64,000 nt of DNA, taken from NCBI GenBank assembly GCA_963765285.1, contig CAVXVR010000003.1, forward strand, positions 682,001-746,000, written 5' to 3'. The translations under genes were made by a program, and so were the position numbers. Below, piece by piece: positions 42,644-52,126 of this stretch. Below the pieces are notes generated by a model, which was not told the origin of the DNA, searched no databases, and worked only from the letters and a program-made list of their open reading frames with translations. Source of the stretch: CAVWZH01 sp963765285 (GTDB lineage: Bacteria > Acidobacteriota > Terriglobia > Terriglobales > Acidobacteriaceae). Position 1 is the stretch's first letter; every line of letters starts with the position of its first letter.

Positions 42644-45350
42644 CTAATTGGTCTCCTGCAGCACAACCACATCCGAGGCGTCGTGCTCGCGGGCGACGGC
42701 CAACGTCTTGCCGTCAGGAGACCAACGGAAGTCGGCCATGCGTTCTGCCGCAAGATTCGTGATGCGGCGGCCGGGCGAACCGTCGAGAGGCTGCATCCAC
42801 AGGTCTTCGGCGCCTTTTTCCCGGATGACATAGACCACCGCTTTGCCATCCGGTGAGAATTTCGCGCCTCCGGCAAAAAGCGCAGTCGTCATGCGGGGAT
42901 CGGGCTCAATCAGCAAAGGAGCAGACGCCGGATTTCCCTCCACATCCACAATGGCAAGTCTGAATCGCGACCGGTGCGTAACCGGGTCGGCAATGTTGGA
43001 GTTGAGAATCAAACGCTTGCCATCGCCCGAGAAAGCAATGCCACCGACATTCTGAAACGCGTTCGCCACCGCGCTCCCGGCCACCGCTTCAGGCTGGCCG
43101 CCTTCGGCCGGCACACGCATCAAGGTCGTCAGACTGTCGAAGTAGTAGACCCACTTGCCGTCGGGTGCGCAAACCGGTGAGCTGTCGTGCGGCCCGCGGG
43201 TGAGTTGGTTAGGATCTGAACCGTCGCGATTCACCCTCCAAATGCTGCTGCCTTCGATCCCGGAGCGGAAATTCCAGGCGACCATAATCGAGCCGTTCGC
43301 ACAACCGCCCACGCTGAGGATGGCCGCGCTGGCGTCACTGGCCAGCGAGGCTTGCCTCATTCCGTCGCTACCGATGCGCGCCAGCCCGGAGCCGTCGGTC
43401 GTAATCAAAGTACTCGTCGGCCGCCCAATCGAAGGCACTTACGCGGTCCACTTGGATGCCGCTGCCGGACAGCTTGCCGAGCCCAGCCGCCGGAATGAGT
43501 TGCAGGGTTCGTGTGGTCTTCACCTGCACGGTGGCCGCAATCCGCTTATCGGCAGAAACTGTCAGGGTGGAATAACTGTTCGTGTCCCGCGTAACGGGGA
43601 GAATCTTGCCACTCTGGAGCGAAACCCATCCCACCTGGGCTTGAATGTAGCCTGCTCCCTGTTCGGAATAAAGCACCAGGAGACGATCGGCCGAGAGCCA
43701 GGCCACGTCGAACACAACGCTCTTCGGGGGTCGCGCTAGAAAAGCCTCCTGTTGGCGCTTCAAGTCGAACTCCTTGAGTACTCCCGGCTCGACCGAGAAT
43801 TGTCCGTAGCTATAGGCGATTCTTCTGCCGTCGCCTGACCAGTCGGTGTAACGAGGGAAGTTTTCGTTTCCGTTGCCCGGGATGTCTGCGGCCTCAAGCA
43901 CCGTCTCCGTCCCACCTTCGGCGGGAGCAGCCAGTAACCGAAATTTTCCAGCTTCCGGATCGTTGGCGCGAAGATACGCAATCTGCCGGCCGTCGGGAGA
44001 GAAAGTGACATTGCTGTCCACGTCCTGGGCAATGCGCTGGGAGCCCCCGCCCAGCACCGGCGCCCGGTAGAGGTCCGTCATGGCAACGCCCGATCGCTTT
44101 AGGAAATACACGTAATTCCCGTCAGGAGAGAAAGCCGGCCTGGAATAAACTTCCGGAGAAGCGGGGATGATCTGAGTGTCGCTGCCAGTGGCGATGTTCC
44201 GCAGCCACATGCTTTCCTCGCCTTGGTCGCTTTGCACACTCACAATGTATTTTCCATCCGGCGAGATGGCTGCCGACTGCACCTTGCCGGTGTCGGTGAT
44301 CTGCTTAATGGTGAAGTTTTGAAAAGGTAGCGACTGGCTTCGGCCTGCAAGTGAGAAGAGGGCAGGACCGGTACGACGCAACATGAAAACGATTCCCGTC
44401 AGCCCGGCGATAACGAACAGGGCGAGGAGGACAGCTTTCCACTTCTTGGCGCGCGAGCCCGCTGGTGAACCTTCGAAACCGGCAGCTGAAAGTTTTGTCG
44501 AGTCCGAATCCCGCGTCAGCCGCTTGAGATCGGTCCGCAGGTCCGCGGCTGATTGATAACGCAAATCGCGGTCTTTCTCCAGCGCTTTAGCAAGCACGTC
44601 TTGCAACCGTTGCGGCAGGCGCGCGTCCCGCAGGCTGATCGGCGATGGGCTCTCATCCAAAATCGCCTTGAACACCAGCGCCGAGGTCTTCCCGCCAAAC
44701 GCGGCCTTTCCCGTCGCCATTTCGTACAACACCGCTCCGAGGGAAAATATGTCGGTGCGGGCATCCAGCGTTTCGCCTCGGGCCTGCTCCGGGGACATAT
44801 ACGCCACCGTTCCCAGGGCGATGCCCGGGCCAGTCAGCACGGCGGTGTCCGCATCCGGATCAGCTACTTCTTCTTCCAGCTTGGCCAGACCAAAATCGAG
44901 CACCTTGCACTCGCCGCGCTCGGTGATGAAAATGTTCCCCGGCTTCAGGTCGCGGTGCACAATTCCCTGGCGGTGGGCGGTATCGAGCGCATCCGCGATC
45001 TCCGTCCCATAGCGCAATACATCCGTCACCGGCAGCGCTCCGCGATGCAGCCGCGCCGCGAGCGTATTGCCTTCGAGATATTCCATCACCAGATAGTCGA
45101 TTTCACCCTCTCGACCGATGTCGTACAGAGTGCAGATGTTGGGATGCTGCAACGAAGAAATCGCCCGCGCTTCCCGGTCGAAGCGTTGCCGGCGCGTGGG
45201 ATCGGAAGAAAGACGCGAAGAGATCACTTTGAGGGCGACGGCACGCCCCAGGCGAGTGTCGCGAGCGCGATAGACCTCGCCCATGCCGCCCGCGCCCAGC
45301 GGCGCCAGCACTTCATAAGGCCCGAGTTTGGTTCCGGAAGCGAGGGCCAT
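42644..45350 (-). CDS. Ser/Thr protein kinase with beta-propeller sensor domain, frameshifted
   Basis: From ATG 45350 (MALASGTKLGPYEVLAPLGA) comes a complete Hanks-type kinase: LGAGGMGEVYRA, the lysine in AVALKVI, HRDLKPGN, DFGLAKLEE and SPEQARGE. A transmembrane helix (AVLLALFVIAGLTGIVFML) is followed by an extracytoplasmic TolB/WD40-like propeller (ISPDGKYIVS, FSPDGNYVYF, FSPDGRQIAY, FSGDGKRLIL). The frame breaks near 43407-43409: one reading ends in YFDYDRRLRAGAHR, while another continues LITTDGSGLARIG to 42644. Removing one A of AAA (plus strand) joins them. This is a frequent architecture in Acidobacteriota. It lies 17 bases after map. Confidence 0.93.
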
Positions 45351-45367
45351 ATGGGGCGCGATTATAG

Positions 45368-46114
45368 CTAAGAACCCGCAGTCAGCAGCATCGGCTCGCC
45401 CTTCGTAATCACCAGTGTGTGCTCGTAATGCGCCGAGGGACGGCGATCGGCGGTGCATACCGTCCAGCCATCCTTGGCAACAAATGCCCGTCCCGATCCG
45501 GCGGCGATGATGGGTTCAACCGTGATCACCAGGCCTTCCGTGAGAATGTGGTTGGCGGCGGGATCAGCGAAATTCGGCACGCGCGGGTCTTCATGGATCG
45601 TCCGTCCAATGCCGTGGCCACCCAGATCGCGAATTACCGAAAAACCCGCCCGCCGCACTTCGCGCTCCACGACGCGTCCGATTTCTGAAACGCGAAAGCC
45701 CGCACGCGCCACCAGCATGGCTTTGTGAAAAGCGCGCTCAGCACACTCCATCAGACGCTGACTTTCTTCCGGCACTTCGCCGACGGCAACGGTTTCGGCG
45801 GCGTCGGCCATGAATCCATCTTTCTCGATAGTCACATCGAGCTTGAGCAGATCGCCTTCCTGAACCGCGCGCTCGCCGGGAATGCCGTGCACGGCTTCAT
45901 CGTTGAGGCTGATGCAACTCACTCCGGGAAATTTGTAGACCATCTGGGGCGCGGAATGGGCCCCGGCTTCGCGCATGACTTTGGCGCCCGCTTCGTCCAG
46001 TTCCGCGGTGGTGACACCCGGGCGCACCGCCTGCTTCATAGCCTCGAGCATGCGGCGCACAATCGCGCCGGCCGCGCGCATGGCTGCCAGTTCGGCTGGA
46101 GTGGTGATGGACAA
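45368..46114 (-). CDS. map: Methionine aminopeptidase, type I
   Basis: Removes the N-terminal methionine from new proteins. The 248-residue protein has the metal ligands in LLKLDVTIEKDGFMADAAET, GGHGIGRTIHEDP and GLVITVEPIIA, and the final Glu region near TADRRPSAHYEHTLVIT. The start is TTG at 46114, preceded by GGGAGGC. The kinase gene follows 17 bases downstream, so they are probably co-transcribed. In many bacteria map sits near ribosomal genes; here it does not, so it may be a second copy. Confidence 0.96.
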   Translation of the reverse strand: MSITTPAELAAMRAAGAIVRRMLEAMKQAVRPGVTTAELDEAGAKVMREAGAHSAPQMVYKFPGVSCISLNDEAVHGIPGERAVQEGDLLKLDVTIEKDGFMADAAETVAVGEVPEESQRLMECAERAFHKAMLVARAGFRVSEIGRVVEREVRRAGFSVIRDLGGHGIGRTIHEDPRVPNFADPAANHILTEGLVITVEPIIAAGSGRAFVAKDGWTVCTADRRPSAHYEHTLVITKGEPMLLTAGS

Positions 46115-46260
46115 AAAGCCTCCCGATCGATTCTTCCCCTAGCCTATCGCATTTGCCTCGGACAGGGAAAAGTGTCATCCCGGCCTTGGAGGGCCTTGTG
46201 CGCCGGGCGCACAACGCAGGAAGGGGCATCCTGGGAGCGTGGCCGGTCGCGAAAAAGCAT

Positions 46261-46325
46261 GGACCACAGAGGACACAGAGGATCACGAAGCAGGTCCTCT
46301 GTGTTCTCCGTGTCCTCCGTGGTTC
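46261..46325. repeat. Inverted short repeat (accacagaggacacagagg family)
   Basis: ACCACAGAGGACACAGAGGA (46263-46282) faces its near-complement TCCTCTGTGTTCTCCGTG (46295-46312) plus TCCTCCGTGGT, forming a long hairpin over a 12-base loop. It is related to the repeats at 1782 and 5345. The last codons of the outer-membrane protein gene lie inside it. Confidence 0.7.
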
Positions 46326-47665
46326 ATCAATCCCGGCCGCATGCGCAGAAACACATGAAACGAAACCGGATTATTTCCGTAAGAAGCGTCCAGCACAGAG
46401 GGCTTCGAATAAACCGTGACATCCGCACCCAGACCAAGCTGCCAGAAATGGTTTTGAATCAGGTCGCGCACCCCGCCGAACGTGTACGCTCCGATCCGAT
46501 ACGGGGTGTGGGTCTCGCTCTCGGGAAACAATTCGTCTTTATCCACTAGTTCGAACCGGGTGTAGACGTAATTACGGCTGCGAAAGTTGAAAGTCGACTC
46601 CAGCAGGTAGCTGTTGAGAGGGAAACTTTCAAAATCCTTCTGCACTCTTCCCCAGACCAGGGTCGTGGCCCAGTTCCCGGTCTCGAGCATGCCTCCAGAG
46701 AGCGTACGGTTGTATTCGACCGAAGCGGTCTGCCGCCGCTGGTCGCCCGGTTCAAACGCTTCCGGATGTTCCAGGCGGCCGTAACTGTACTGTGCCACCC
46801 AGTTTTTTCCTGGTGCAGCACTGGCGCGGACTGACCAGGAATCGAGTGGAGCAAACTGAATGCTCCAGCGTTCTTCGTTGGGCTCGTGCCCATTGAACGC
46901 CGAGCTTTCCAGCTTGAAGTGGTCGATCACGAACCCGGTCGTGACCACGCCGAAGCTGGTATGCGTGGAATCCTGTTCGTGGTGGCTAAGCGGCGCAGCG
47001 GGATTTTCCGACGCCGACGCGCGGTGCATGTAGGCCACCGGGCCGAGCGCCGGCTCCGCTGCCGGCCCTCCGTAGACAAACCACGAAACTTTTTCGCTCA
47101 CCGGCAGCGAGTAGAGCGCGGAAAGTTCCGAGAACACGTTGTGAGGATGCTGATGGTCGACCAGCGGCTGGCCATGATAAGTCTCGCCCGTCTGAAAAAG
47201 CTCAGGGAAGCCAGGATGGGGCGAGGTCAGCGACTCCGCCGAAAACATCTGCCGAAGCAGAAGGGTTCCATGCCCCAGCTTGTGCTGCTCCATCAGCATG
47301 GCGTAGTTGACTGATTCCGCTTTTCCCTCCCCGCGCGGGCCGCCTTGCTGGTTGTAGGTGAGAAAGATGGTGCCGTGCGCCATCAGATCCCAGCCATCGA
47401 GAGATTTCATCCAGATATGTGCGGGAACTGAAGCCGGCTGCCAGGCTGTGCCTGAGCCCCCGTGGAATGACGGCAAAGTCGAAGATGGCATGGCGTCGCC
47501 CATCGACATGCCCGGCATGTCGGGCATGTTCGGCATATCCGCCATGGCAGGACTAGCAGCATCTGCGCCAGACATCGCCATGTTCATTTCGTGGCTGGGT
47601 TCTTGCGCCCAGCCCGAGAGCGTCAGCATCGTGACTGCAATCAGGTGCAAAACAAACGTTCGCAC
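46283..47665 (-). CDS. Outer-membrane beta-barrel protein with Met/His-rich N-terminus
   Basis: After a signal peptide (MRTFVLHLIAVTMLTLSGWA) residues about 22-65 form a Met/Asp/Pro-rich tract (MADMPNMPDMPGMSMGDAM) of a kind that binds copper or silver in other proteins. The rest (about 70-445) is rich in amphipathic strands and aromatic residues, as in a barrel porin. The end, NHGGHGEHRGPAS, is encoded by a dispersed DNA repeat, so the natural C-terminus may have been replaced. With the small Cys/His-rich exported protein upstream, a copper-handling role is suggested but is inference. Confidence 0.75.
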   Translation of the reverse strand: MRTFVLHLIAVTMLTLSGWAQEPSHEMNMAMSGADAASPAMADMPNMPDMPGMSMGDAMPSSTLPSFHGGSGTAWQPASVPAHIWMKSLDGWDLMAHGTIFLTYNQQGGPRGEGKAESVNYAMLMEQHKLGHGTLLLRQMFSAESLTSPHPGFPELFQTGETYHGQPLVDHQHPHNVFSELSALYSLPVSEKVSWFVYGGPAAEPALGPVAYMHRASASENPAAPLSHHEQDSTHTSFGVVTTGFVIDHFKLESSAFNGHEPNEERWSIQFAPLDSWSVRASAAPGKNWVAQYSYGRLEHPEAFEPGDQRRQTASVEYNRTLSGGMLETGNWATTLVWGRVQKDFESFPLNSYLLESTFNFRSRNYVYTRFELVDKDELFPESETHTPYRIGAYTFGGVRDLIQNHFWQLGLGADVTVYSKPSVLDASYGNNPVSFHVFLRMRPGLMNHGGHGEHRGPAS

Positions 47666-47782
47666 TTCTCCACCTTTGGCCCATTACGCCGGTGAACTGA
47701 ACTGCTTAGGGGAGGATGAACCTGGCCACGGACACGCGAATGCCGCGCTCCGGGCAAGGCCGTGTCGCAACCGAACGTCAAC

Positions 47783-48154
47783 CTAAACGCGCAGGGGAGT
47801 TAAACCGGGGGGACTGGAGGAGGAAGCGAGCAGGTCATAAGAGCCGTATTGCTCCGCAGCCGAAAGCAAGACCGCTTGGGGCGCAGATGACCGGGAAACA
47901 AAAATTAGGGGACGGACACTCGGGAGATTTTGCAGCACCGCCGCGTTATGTCCCGTCTGGCAGCATTGGTAGCTGGCGGGCGCCGGCTGAGGAGCATGCC
48001 GGGCGTGTTCATGGCATCCGGCGGGCGCGGGTTGCGACTGCGCCATGGGAACGGCGGCTGGAGCAGCCGTCAGCAACGCCGTGACCGCCACAAACACCGC
48101 GACGATTGATCTTGCCTGAAAGCGGGCGCGCGGATGGGATGCGTGGCTGCTCAA
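47783..48154 (-). CDS. Small exported Cys/His-rich protein
   Basis: The 123-residue product has a signal peptide (IVAVFVAVTALLTAAPAAVP) and a short motif CHEHARHAPQPAPASYQCCQ followed by TGHNAAV, possibly metal-binding. The C-terminus is hydrophilic and Ser/Pro-rich. The family is not recognised. It lies 117 bases upstream of the Met/His-rich outer-membrane protein and just downstream of a zinc-finger membrane protein, all on the minus strand. Confidence 0.6.
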   Translation of the reverse strand: MSSHASHPRARFQARSIVAVFVAVTALLTAAPAAVPMAQSQPAPAGCHEHARHAPQPAPASYQCCQTGHNAAVLQNLPSVRPLIFVSRSSAPQAVLLSAAEQYGSYDLLASSSSPPGLTPLRV

Positions 48155-48161
48155 AATATCG

Positions 48162-48602
48162 CTACGATCCTGTGATCTTCAACCAAACATCTTCCGGGAC
48201 GCGCTGACGGATTTCCTGCGGCAAGCGGTCATGGACGTGCCGCGCTCCCAGCCGTGCAGCATCGACGACGGTCGTAGGCGCAGGAGTGGCGACAGCGACG
48301 ACCAGCCAAATCAGAGCAGAGAGAGCAAAACCCGCGAGCGCCGCCAGTTCCAGCCAGAACGTGTGGCGCGGCTCAAAGTGCCGAATCACGCCAAAGGCCA
48401 GCAGGAATACGGCCCCAGAAACTGAAGCCAGCGCAATCAATCCCAGATCGATGCCACGATGCAGGCTCTGCCGGCTGCGGCAACGCGCACAGGCTGCCAA
48501 ATGCTCTTCGTAGTCGCCGCGCATTTCTGGCGCCAGGCCGGAGATATCGTACCGCCAGCCTGCCAGAATCTTGCCCACCACGGGATCAACGCACTCACTC
48601 AT
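48162..48602 (-). CDS. Zinc-finger membrane protein (anti-sigma-like)
   Basis: From ATG 48602 (MSECVDPVVGKILAGWRYDI; 48608 is an alternative) it encodes 146 residues. The N-terminal part has the HxxxCxxC type finger of anti-sigma factors (EEHLAACARCRSRQS), followed by two transmembrane helices (LIALASVSGAVFLLAFGVI and LAALAGFALSALIWLVVAVA). No sigma factor gene is adjacent. Its start is seven bases after the stop of the MBL hydrolase gene, so they are probably one operon. Confidence 0.75.
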   Translation of the reverse strand: MSECVDPVVGKILAGWRYDISGLAPEMRGDYEEHLAACARCRSRQSLHRGIDLGLIALASVSGAVFLLAFGVIRHFEPRHTFWLELAALAGFALSALIWLVVAVATPAPTTVVDAARLGARHVHDRLPQEIRQRVPEDVWLKITGS

Positions 48603-48608
48603 AAGCAA

Positions 48609-49412
48609 CTACAGCCGAATAGCCTCCATCGGTTCAGCCTGCTGGGCCAAAAGCACCCGGTTCTGCAACAACGTCCGGCGGGCGCCTAAAGCCTTCTCTG
48701 CCGCCTTGCGTGCCAGCTCTGGAAGGTTATTGTGCTCAGATAGATGCGCCAGCACCACGTAGGTTGCACTTCCATCATAGTCGCCGGAGAAGAATTCCGC
48801 GAGAGCATCGTTTGAGAGGTGTCCCACCCGGCTCATGACCCGCTGCTTGACCATCCAGGGATAGGGCCCGACACGCAGCATTTCGACGTCGTGGTTCGAC
48901 TCAATCACCAGTAAGTCACATCCCTGCAAATGGTTACGGACGCTTGCCGGAATGTATCCGAGGTCGGTGGCAAGGCCAATCTTTACTCCTTCGGCGCGGA
49001 ACGTGAAGCCTACGGGGTCGGCGGCATCGTGCGGGATGGTGAACGGGGTAACTGAGATATCGCCGACCTGGAAGTTCCGGCCGGAAGCGAAAAGCTCGAG
49101 TTGGCCCACTTCCGGGCGCTCGCCGGTGGCATCGCGAATCGCCTTGGCCCAAGCCTGATGCGTGGCTCCAGTCATAAACAACGGAATGCCAAGTTTGCGC
49201 GTCAGTGTAGCCAGGCCATAAACGTGATCGGCATGCTCGTGCGTGATCAGGATGGCGGAAAGCGCGCGCGGATCTTCGCCTGAGGCCTTGATGCGCTTGA
49301 ACGTCTCGCGGCAGGAAATGCCGGCATCAACCAGGATGCGCGTCGTCGAACTGGCGACGACGGCACAATTTCCCCGGCTGCCGCTGGCCAGAATCGAGAC
49401 GGAAACACTCAT
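48609..49412 (-). CDS. MBL-fold metallo-hydrolase (YycJ/WalJ-like)
   Basis: The 267-residue protein has the metallo-beta-lactamase metal motif THEHADHVYG, then HDAADPVGF and ESNHDVEML. The N-terminus (VSILASGSRGNCAVVASS) is typical of the YycJ/WalJ branch, a 5'-3' exonuclease-like group linked to DNA repair or cell-wall control. The start is ATG 49412; 49442 is the longer alternative and looks non-coding. Motifs are complete. Confidence 0.9.
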   Translation of the reverse strand: MSVSVSILASGSRGNCAVVASSTTRILVDAGISCRETFKRIKASGEDPRALSAILITHEHADHVYGLATLTRKLGIPLFMTGATHQAWAKAIRDATGERPEVGQLELFASGRNFQVGDISVTPFTIPHDAADPVGFTFRAEGVKIGLATDLGYIPASVRNHLQGCDLLVIESNHDVEMLRVGPYPWMVKQRVMSRVGHLSNDALAEFFSGDYDGSATYVVLAHLSEHNNLPELARKAAEKALGARRTLLQNRVLLAQQAEPMEAIRL

Positions 49413-49483
49413 GCGCCGAGCATACCTGTTGCGGCTGTGCAAACGGGAGTAACTTTCTGGTTAGCCGGGACCTGGGAACATAG

Positions 49484-49513
49484 CTGTCAGCTCTCAGCTG
49501 TCAGTTTTCAGCT
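49484..49513. repeat. Heptamer tandem repeat, left of the small membrane gene
   Basis: About four copies of a 7-base unit CTNTCAG (ctgtcag, ctctcag, ctgtcag, ttttcag). The same unit recurs at 49891-49941 on the other side of the gene. Confidence 0.65.
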
Positions 49514-49535
49514 ACATCCACCCATTTCAGGAAGG

Positions 49536-49886
49536 TCATTTTTCCGCCAACAACGCTTGCAACGCTTTGCGGCCTAAGGCGCCGCCGTAGGCGCCGGCGA
49601 TGCCGGTGAGAAAGCCGAGAAACGATTCCCAGATTTGCGCACGGTAGGGCTTTTCGGTCATCAGCCAGTAGGCTGCGAGTTGCGTCAGCGGGACGAAGAC
49701 CGCGACGGTGAGCGTCCAGCGCCACGGCTTCTCGGGGCGCAACGCGCCCAGCAGCATGGTTGAAGCCAGGACGAAGAGCGCGGTCAGCAGCAAGTCGCCA
49801 ATTTTTACGTCGAGCAGGCCGGCGCAGAGGCCGAGGAACGATCCTAGAAAATAAAAGGCAAGGGCGGGTTGCGATTGGTCCGGCAT
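49536..49886 (-). CDS. Small four-helix membrane protein of unknown function
   Basis: The 116-residue protein has about four hydrophobic helices (FYFLGSFLGLCAGLLDV, LLLTALFVLASTMLLGAL, WTLTVAVFVPLTQLAAYWLM, SFLGFLTGIAGAYGGALG). No family is recognised. It sits between two clusters of 7-base repeats. Confidence 0.7.
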   Translation of the reverse strand: MPDQSQPALAFYFLGSFLGLCAGLLDVKIGDLLLTALFVLASTMLLGALRPEKPWRWTLTVAVFVPLTQLAAYWLMTEKPYRAQIWESFLGFLTGIAGAYGGALGRKALQALLAEK

Positions 49887-49890
49887 GCGG

Positions 49891-49941
49891 CTTTTAGCTC
49901 TCAGCTTTCAGCTTTTGGCTCTTAGCTCTTAGCTTTTAGCT
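49891..49941. repeat. Heptamer tandem repeat, right of the small membrane gene
   Basis: Seven imperfect 7-base units of the form CTYTYAG run in series (cttttag, ctctcag, ctttcag, cttttgg, ctcttag, ctcttag, cttttag). The stop codon of the DUF1697 gene (49936) lies inside. The repeat matches the unit at 49484. Confidence 0.75.
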
Positions 49942-50484
49942 TGAACCTGTTGCAAGGCGGTAGAGTTCGTTGACCGTTTTCCAGTTTCGTGTGGTGGCGC
50001 GGAGCGAGAGCAACCTCTCAAGAACGTTGTTCGTGAGTTTGCTGTTGCCATATCCGTCGGGACAGTGGAGATAAATTTCGGTGGCCAGAGAATGAAAGCG
50101 GTCGGGCGCGGCGCGCACAGCGCTTAATTTCTCGAGCGCCGCCTTTGCCGGAACGCCGGACAAGAAGGTGACATGCAGCCGGGTGAGGTCGATGGCTTTC
50201 TCTTTCAGGAACGGGTTGTTCTGAATCGTGCTGCCGATTTCTTCGGCGGTTTTTGAGATGACGGGAACGTTGAAGCCGAACTCGCGTGAGATGCGTTCTT
50301 CGATTTTCCTCGACAGCTCTGCCACCGGACTCTTCTTCGCCTGGAACACCACATTTCCGCTCTGTACGTAAGTCTTCACCTCCGCGAAACCGAGGGCTTC
50401 GAACATTTTCCGGAGTTGATCCATCTTCACCGGCTTTTGCCCGCTCACGTTGATGCCGCGCAGCATGGCGATGTAGGTTGGCAT
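49936..50484 (-). CDS. DUF1697-family protein
   Basis: The 182-residue protein begins PTYIAMLRGINVSGQKPVKM and continues YVQSGNVVFQAKKS, the DUF1697 signature. The family's function is unknown. The start ATG 50484 lies eight bases after the stop of the 3-hydroxyacyl-CoA dehydrogenase gene, suggesting an operon. The C-terminus runs into a heptamer repeat array. Confidence 0.9.
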   Translation of the reverse strand: MPTYIAMLRGINVSGQKPVKMDQLRKMFEALGFAEVKTYVQSGNVVFQAKKSPVAELSRKIEERISREFGFNVPVISKTAEEIGSTIQNNPFLKEKAIDLTRLHVTFLSGVPAKAALEKLSAVRAAPDRFHSLATEIYLHCPDGYGNSKLTNNVLERLLSLRATTRNWKTVNELYRLATGSS

Positions 50485-50492
50485 GGGTTCAC

Positions 50493-51341
50493 CTAATACT
50501 TATAAAACCCTCTCCCGCTCTTCTTCCCCAGCCAGCCCGCATCCACCATCTTGATCAGCAGCGGGCAAGGGCGGTACTTGGGATCGCCCAAGCCATCCTG
50601 CAGGACGCGCATGATGTCGAGGCAGACGTCGAGGCCAATGAAATCGGCGAGGGCCAGCGGCCCCATGGGATGCGCCATGCCCAGCTTGAAGACTTCGTCG
50701 ACCGCCTCGGGTGTGGCTACGCCTTCCATCACGGCGAACATGGCTTCATTCAATAGCGGCATGAGCACGCGGTTCGAGACAAATCCCGGGGCATCGTTCA
50801 CTTCGACCGGCGTTTTTTCGAGCTTCAGCGCCAGGTCGCGTACCGTGTCAAAAGTTTCCTGCGAAGTGGCCAGGCTGCGAATCACTTCCACCAGCTTCAT
50901 CACCGGCACGGGATTGAAGAAATGCATGCCGATAACTTTCTCGGGCCGTTGAGTCAGCGCGCCCAGGCGGGTGATTGAAATGGAAGAAGTATTCGACGCC
51001 AGAATGACGCCGGGGGGGCAGATGCCGTCGAGGTCACGGAAAATTTCCGCCTTGATGGCGAATTTTTCGGTGGCGGCTTCGATTACAAAATCGCAATTGT
51101 TCAGCCTGCTGCGCTCGATGACCGGCTCGATGCCTGCGAGCGCGACGGCTTTGTCTTCGGCGGTGAGCTTGCCTTTGGCCACTTCACGGTCGAGATTCTT
51201 GCTGATGGTTTCGAGCGCGCGGTCGAGGAAACGCTGCTCCACGTCGCACAGGGTGACGTGCAGACCGCTGCGGGCGAACACGTGAGCAATGCCGTTGCCC
51301 ATGGTTCCTGCGCCCACCACACCTACGTGTTCGATCGGCAT
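50493..51341 (-). CDS. 3-hydroxybutyryl-CoA dehydrogenase
   Basis: This NAD-dependent enzyme interconverts 3-hydroxyacyl-CoA and 3-oxoacyl-CoA in beta-oxidation or butyrate-type metabolism. It has the N-terminal dinucleotide site GVVGAGTMGNGIAHVFA, the catalytic His/Glu pair region MHFFNPVPVMKLVEVI, and the C-terminal domain ending LGKKSGRGFYKY. Length (282) is normal. It is monofunctional, with no enoyl-CoA hydratase domain. Candidates for the name are hbd or paaH; the substrate chain length is not set by the sequence. Confidence 0.94.
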   Translation of the reverse strand: MPIEHVGVVGAGTMGNGIAHVFARSGLHVTLCDVEQRFLDRALETISKNLDREVAKGKLTAEDKAVALAGIEPVIERSRLNNCDFVIEAATEKFAIKAEIFRDLDGICPPGVILASNTSSISITRLGALTQRPEKVIGMHFFNPVPVMKLVEVIRSLATSQETFDTVRDLALKLEKTPVEVNDAPGFVSNRVLMPLLNEAMFAVMEGVATPEAVDEVFKLGMAHPMGPLALADFIGLDVCLDIMRVLQDGLGDPKYRPCPLLIKMVDAGWLGKKSGRGFYKY

Positions 51342-51608
51342 AGTTGCTCCCGATGGAGAAAACGTAAAAGTCTAACACTCGAGTGAGGAGCTGCGGGAAC
51401 CTGCGGCTTCTTCGTCCGCATGCCCGGGTCAGATGGCCAAGTCAAAGACCCGGCCCCACGGGTGACGACCAGCGTCCTTGCGCAACCCCGAACGCCCGCA
51501 GAAGTTGCGGTCGAAGCTCGATACCTGTGCGATAGATTCACGGTTTCGGCAAGCAGCAAAGCGGCAATCCCAGAGCATCCTACGAAGCAGCAGGACGCGG
51601 AGGTGACC

Positions 51609-52019
51609 ATGTTGAGGATCATGCCAGTGAAAAGTGGAGCGAGGAAAGAGATGTCACGCAGGACGATATTAAGAAATCTCACGCGGCAGTTGCTGGGCAT
51701 GGCGGCGCTGGCGGTTGCCGTCATCGCCGCCGCCAGCACGCTGGCCGTGGCGCAGGACGGATACCGCTGGAACGGACGCGGCGATTACGCCTACGACCGG
51801 GCCCGCTTCGATGTGGCCCGCGACTTCGGGTACGAAGACGGTTCGCGGGTGGCGCATGAAGATATTGCCAAGGCCAAGCCTTACGATCCGTATCCGCGCG
51901 GCAAGTACGCGCATGAAGACCGCGGGTATCGCCGCGAGTACGGCGACAAGTATGCCTATGAAGAAGCCTACGCCCACGCTTACCAGGAGGGATACCAGCG
52001 CGCGTTTCGCCGCTGGTGA
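51609..52019 (+). CDS. Small exported Tyr/Asp-rich protein of unknown function
   Basis: ATG 51609 follows a near-perfect GGAGGTGACC; ATG 51651 (after GAGGAAAGAG) is a second candidate. A signal peptide (LLGMAALAVAVIAAASTLAVA) is followed by about 85 residues rich in Tyr, Asp, Gly and Arg in repeat-like pieces: DYAYDRARFDVARDFGYEDG, RGKYAHEDRGYRREYG and HAYQEGYQRAF. No family is known to me. A strong terminator follows 39 bases after the stop. Confidence 0.7.
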   Translation: MLRIMPVKSGARKEMSRRTILRNLTRQLLGMAALAVAVIAAASTLAVAQDGYRWNGRGDYAYDRARFDVARDFGYEDGSRVAHEDIAKAKPYDPYPRGKYAHEDRGYRREYGDKYAYEEAYAHAYQEGYQRAFRRW

Positions 52020-52057
52020 CTTCTGGTTTTGATCCAGGCACGCGCGAACACAAGCAA

Positions 52058-52091
52058 CGGCCACCGCAACCAGCGGTGGCCGTTCTGTTTT
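52058..52091 (+). terminator. Intrinsic terminator of the Tyr-rich exported protein gene
   Basis: A perfect 10-base stem CGGCCACCGC-AACCA-GCGGTGGCCG (52058-52082) is followed by TTCTGTTTT. Confidence 0.85.
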
Positions 52092-52126
52092 GACTGGCAC
52101 CGCACACCGTAGGAACCGCCAGCAGC

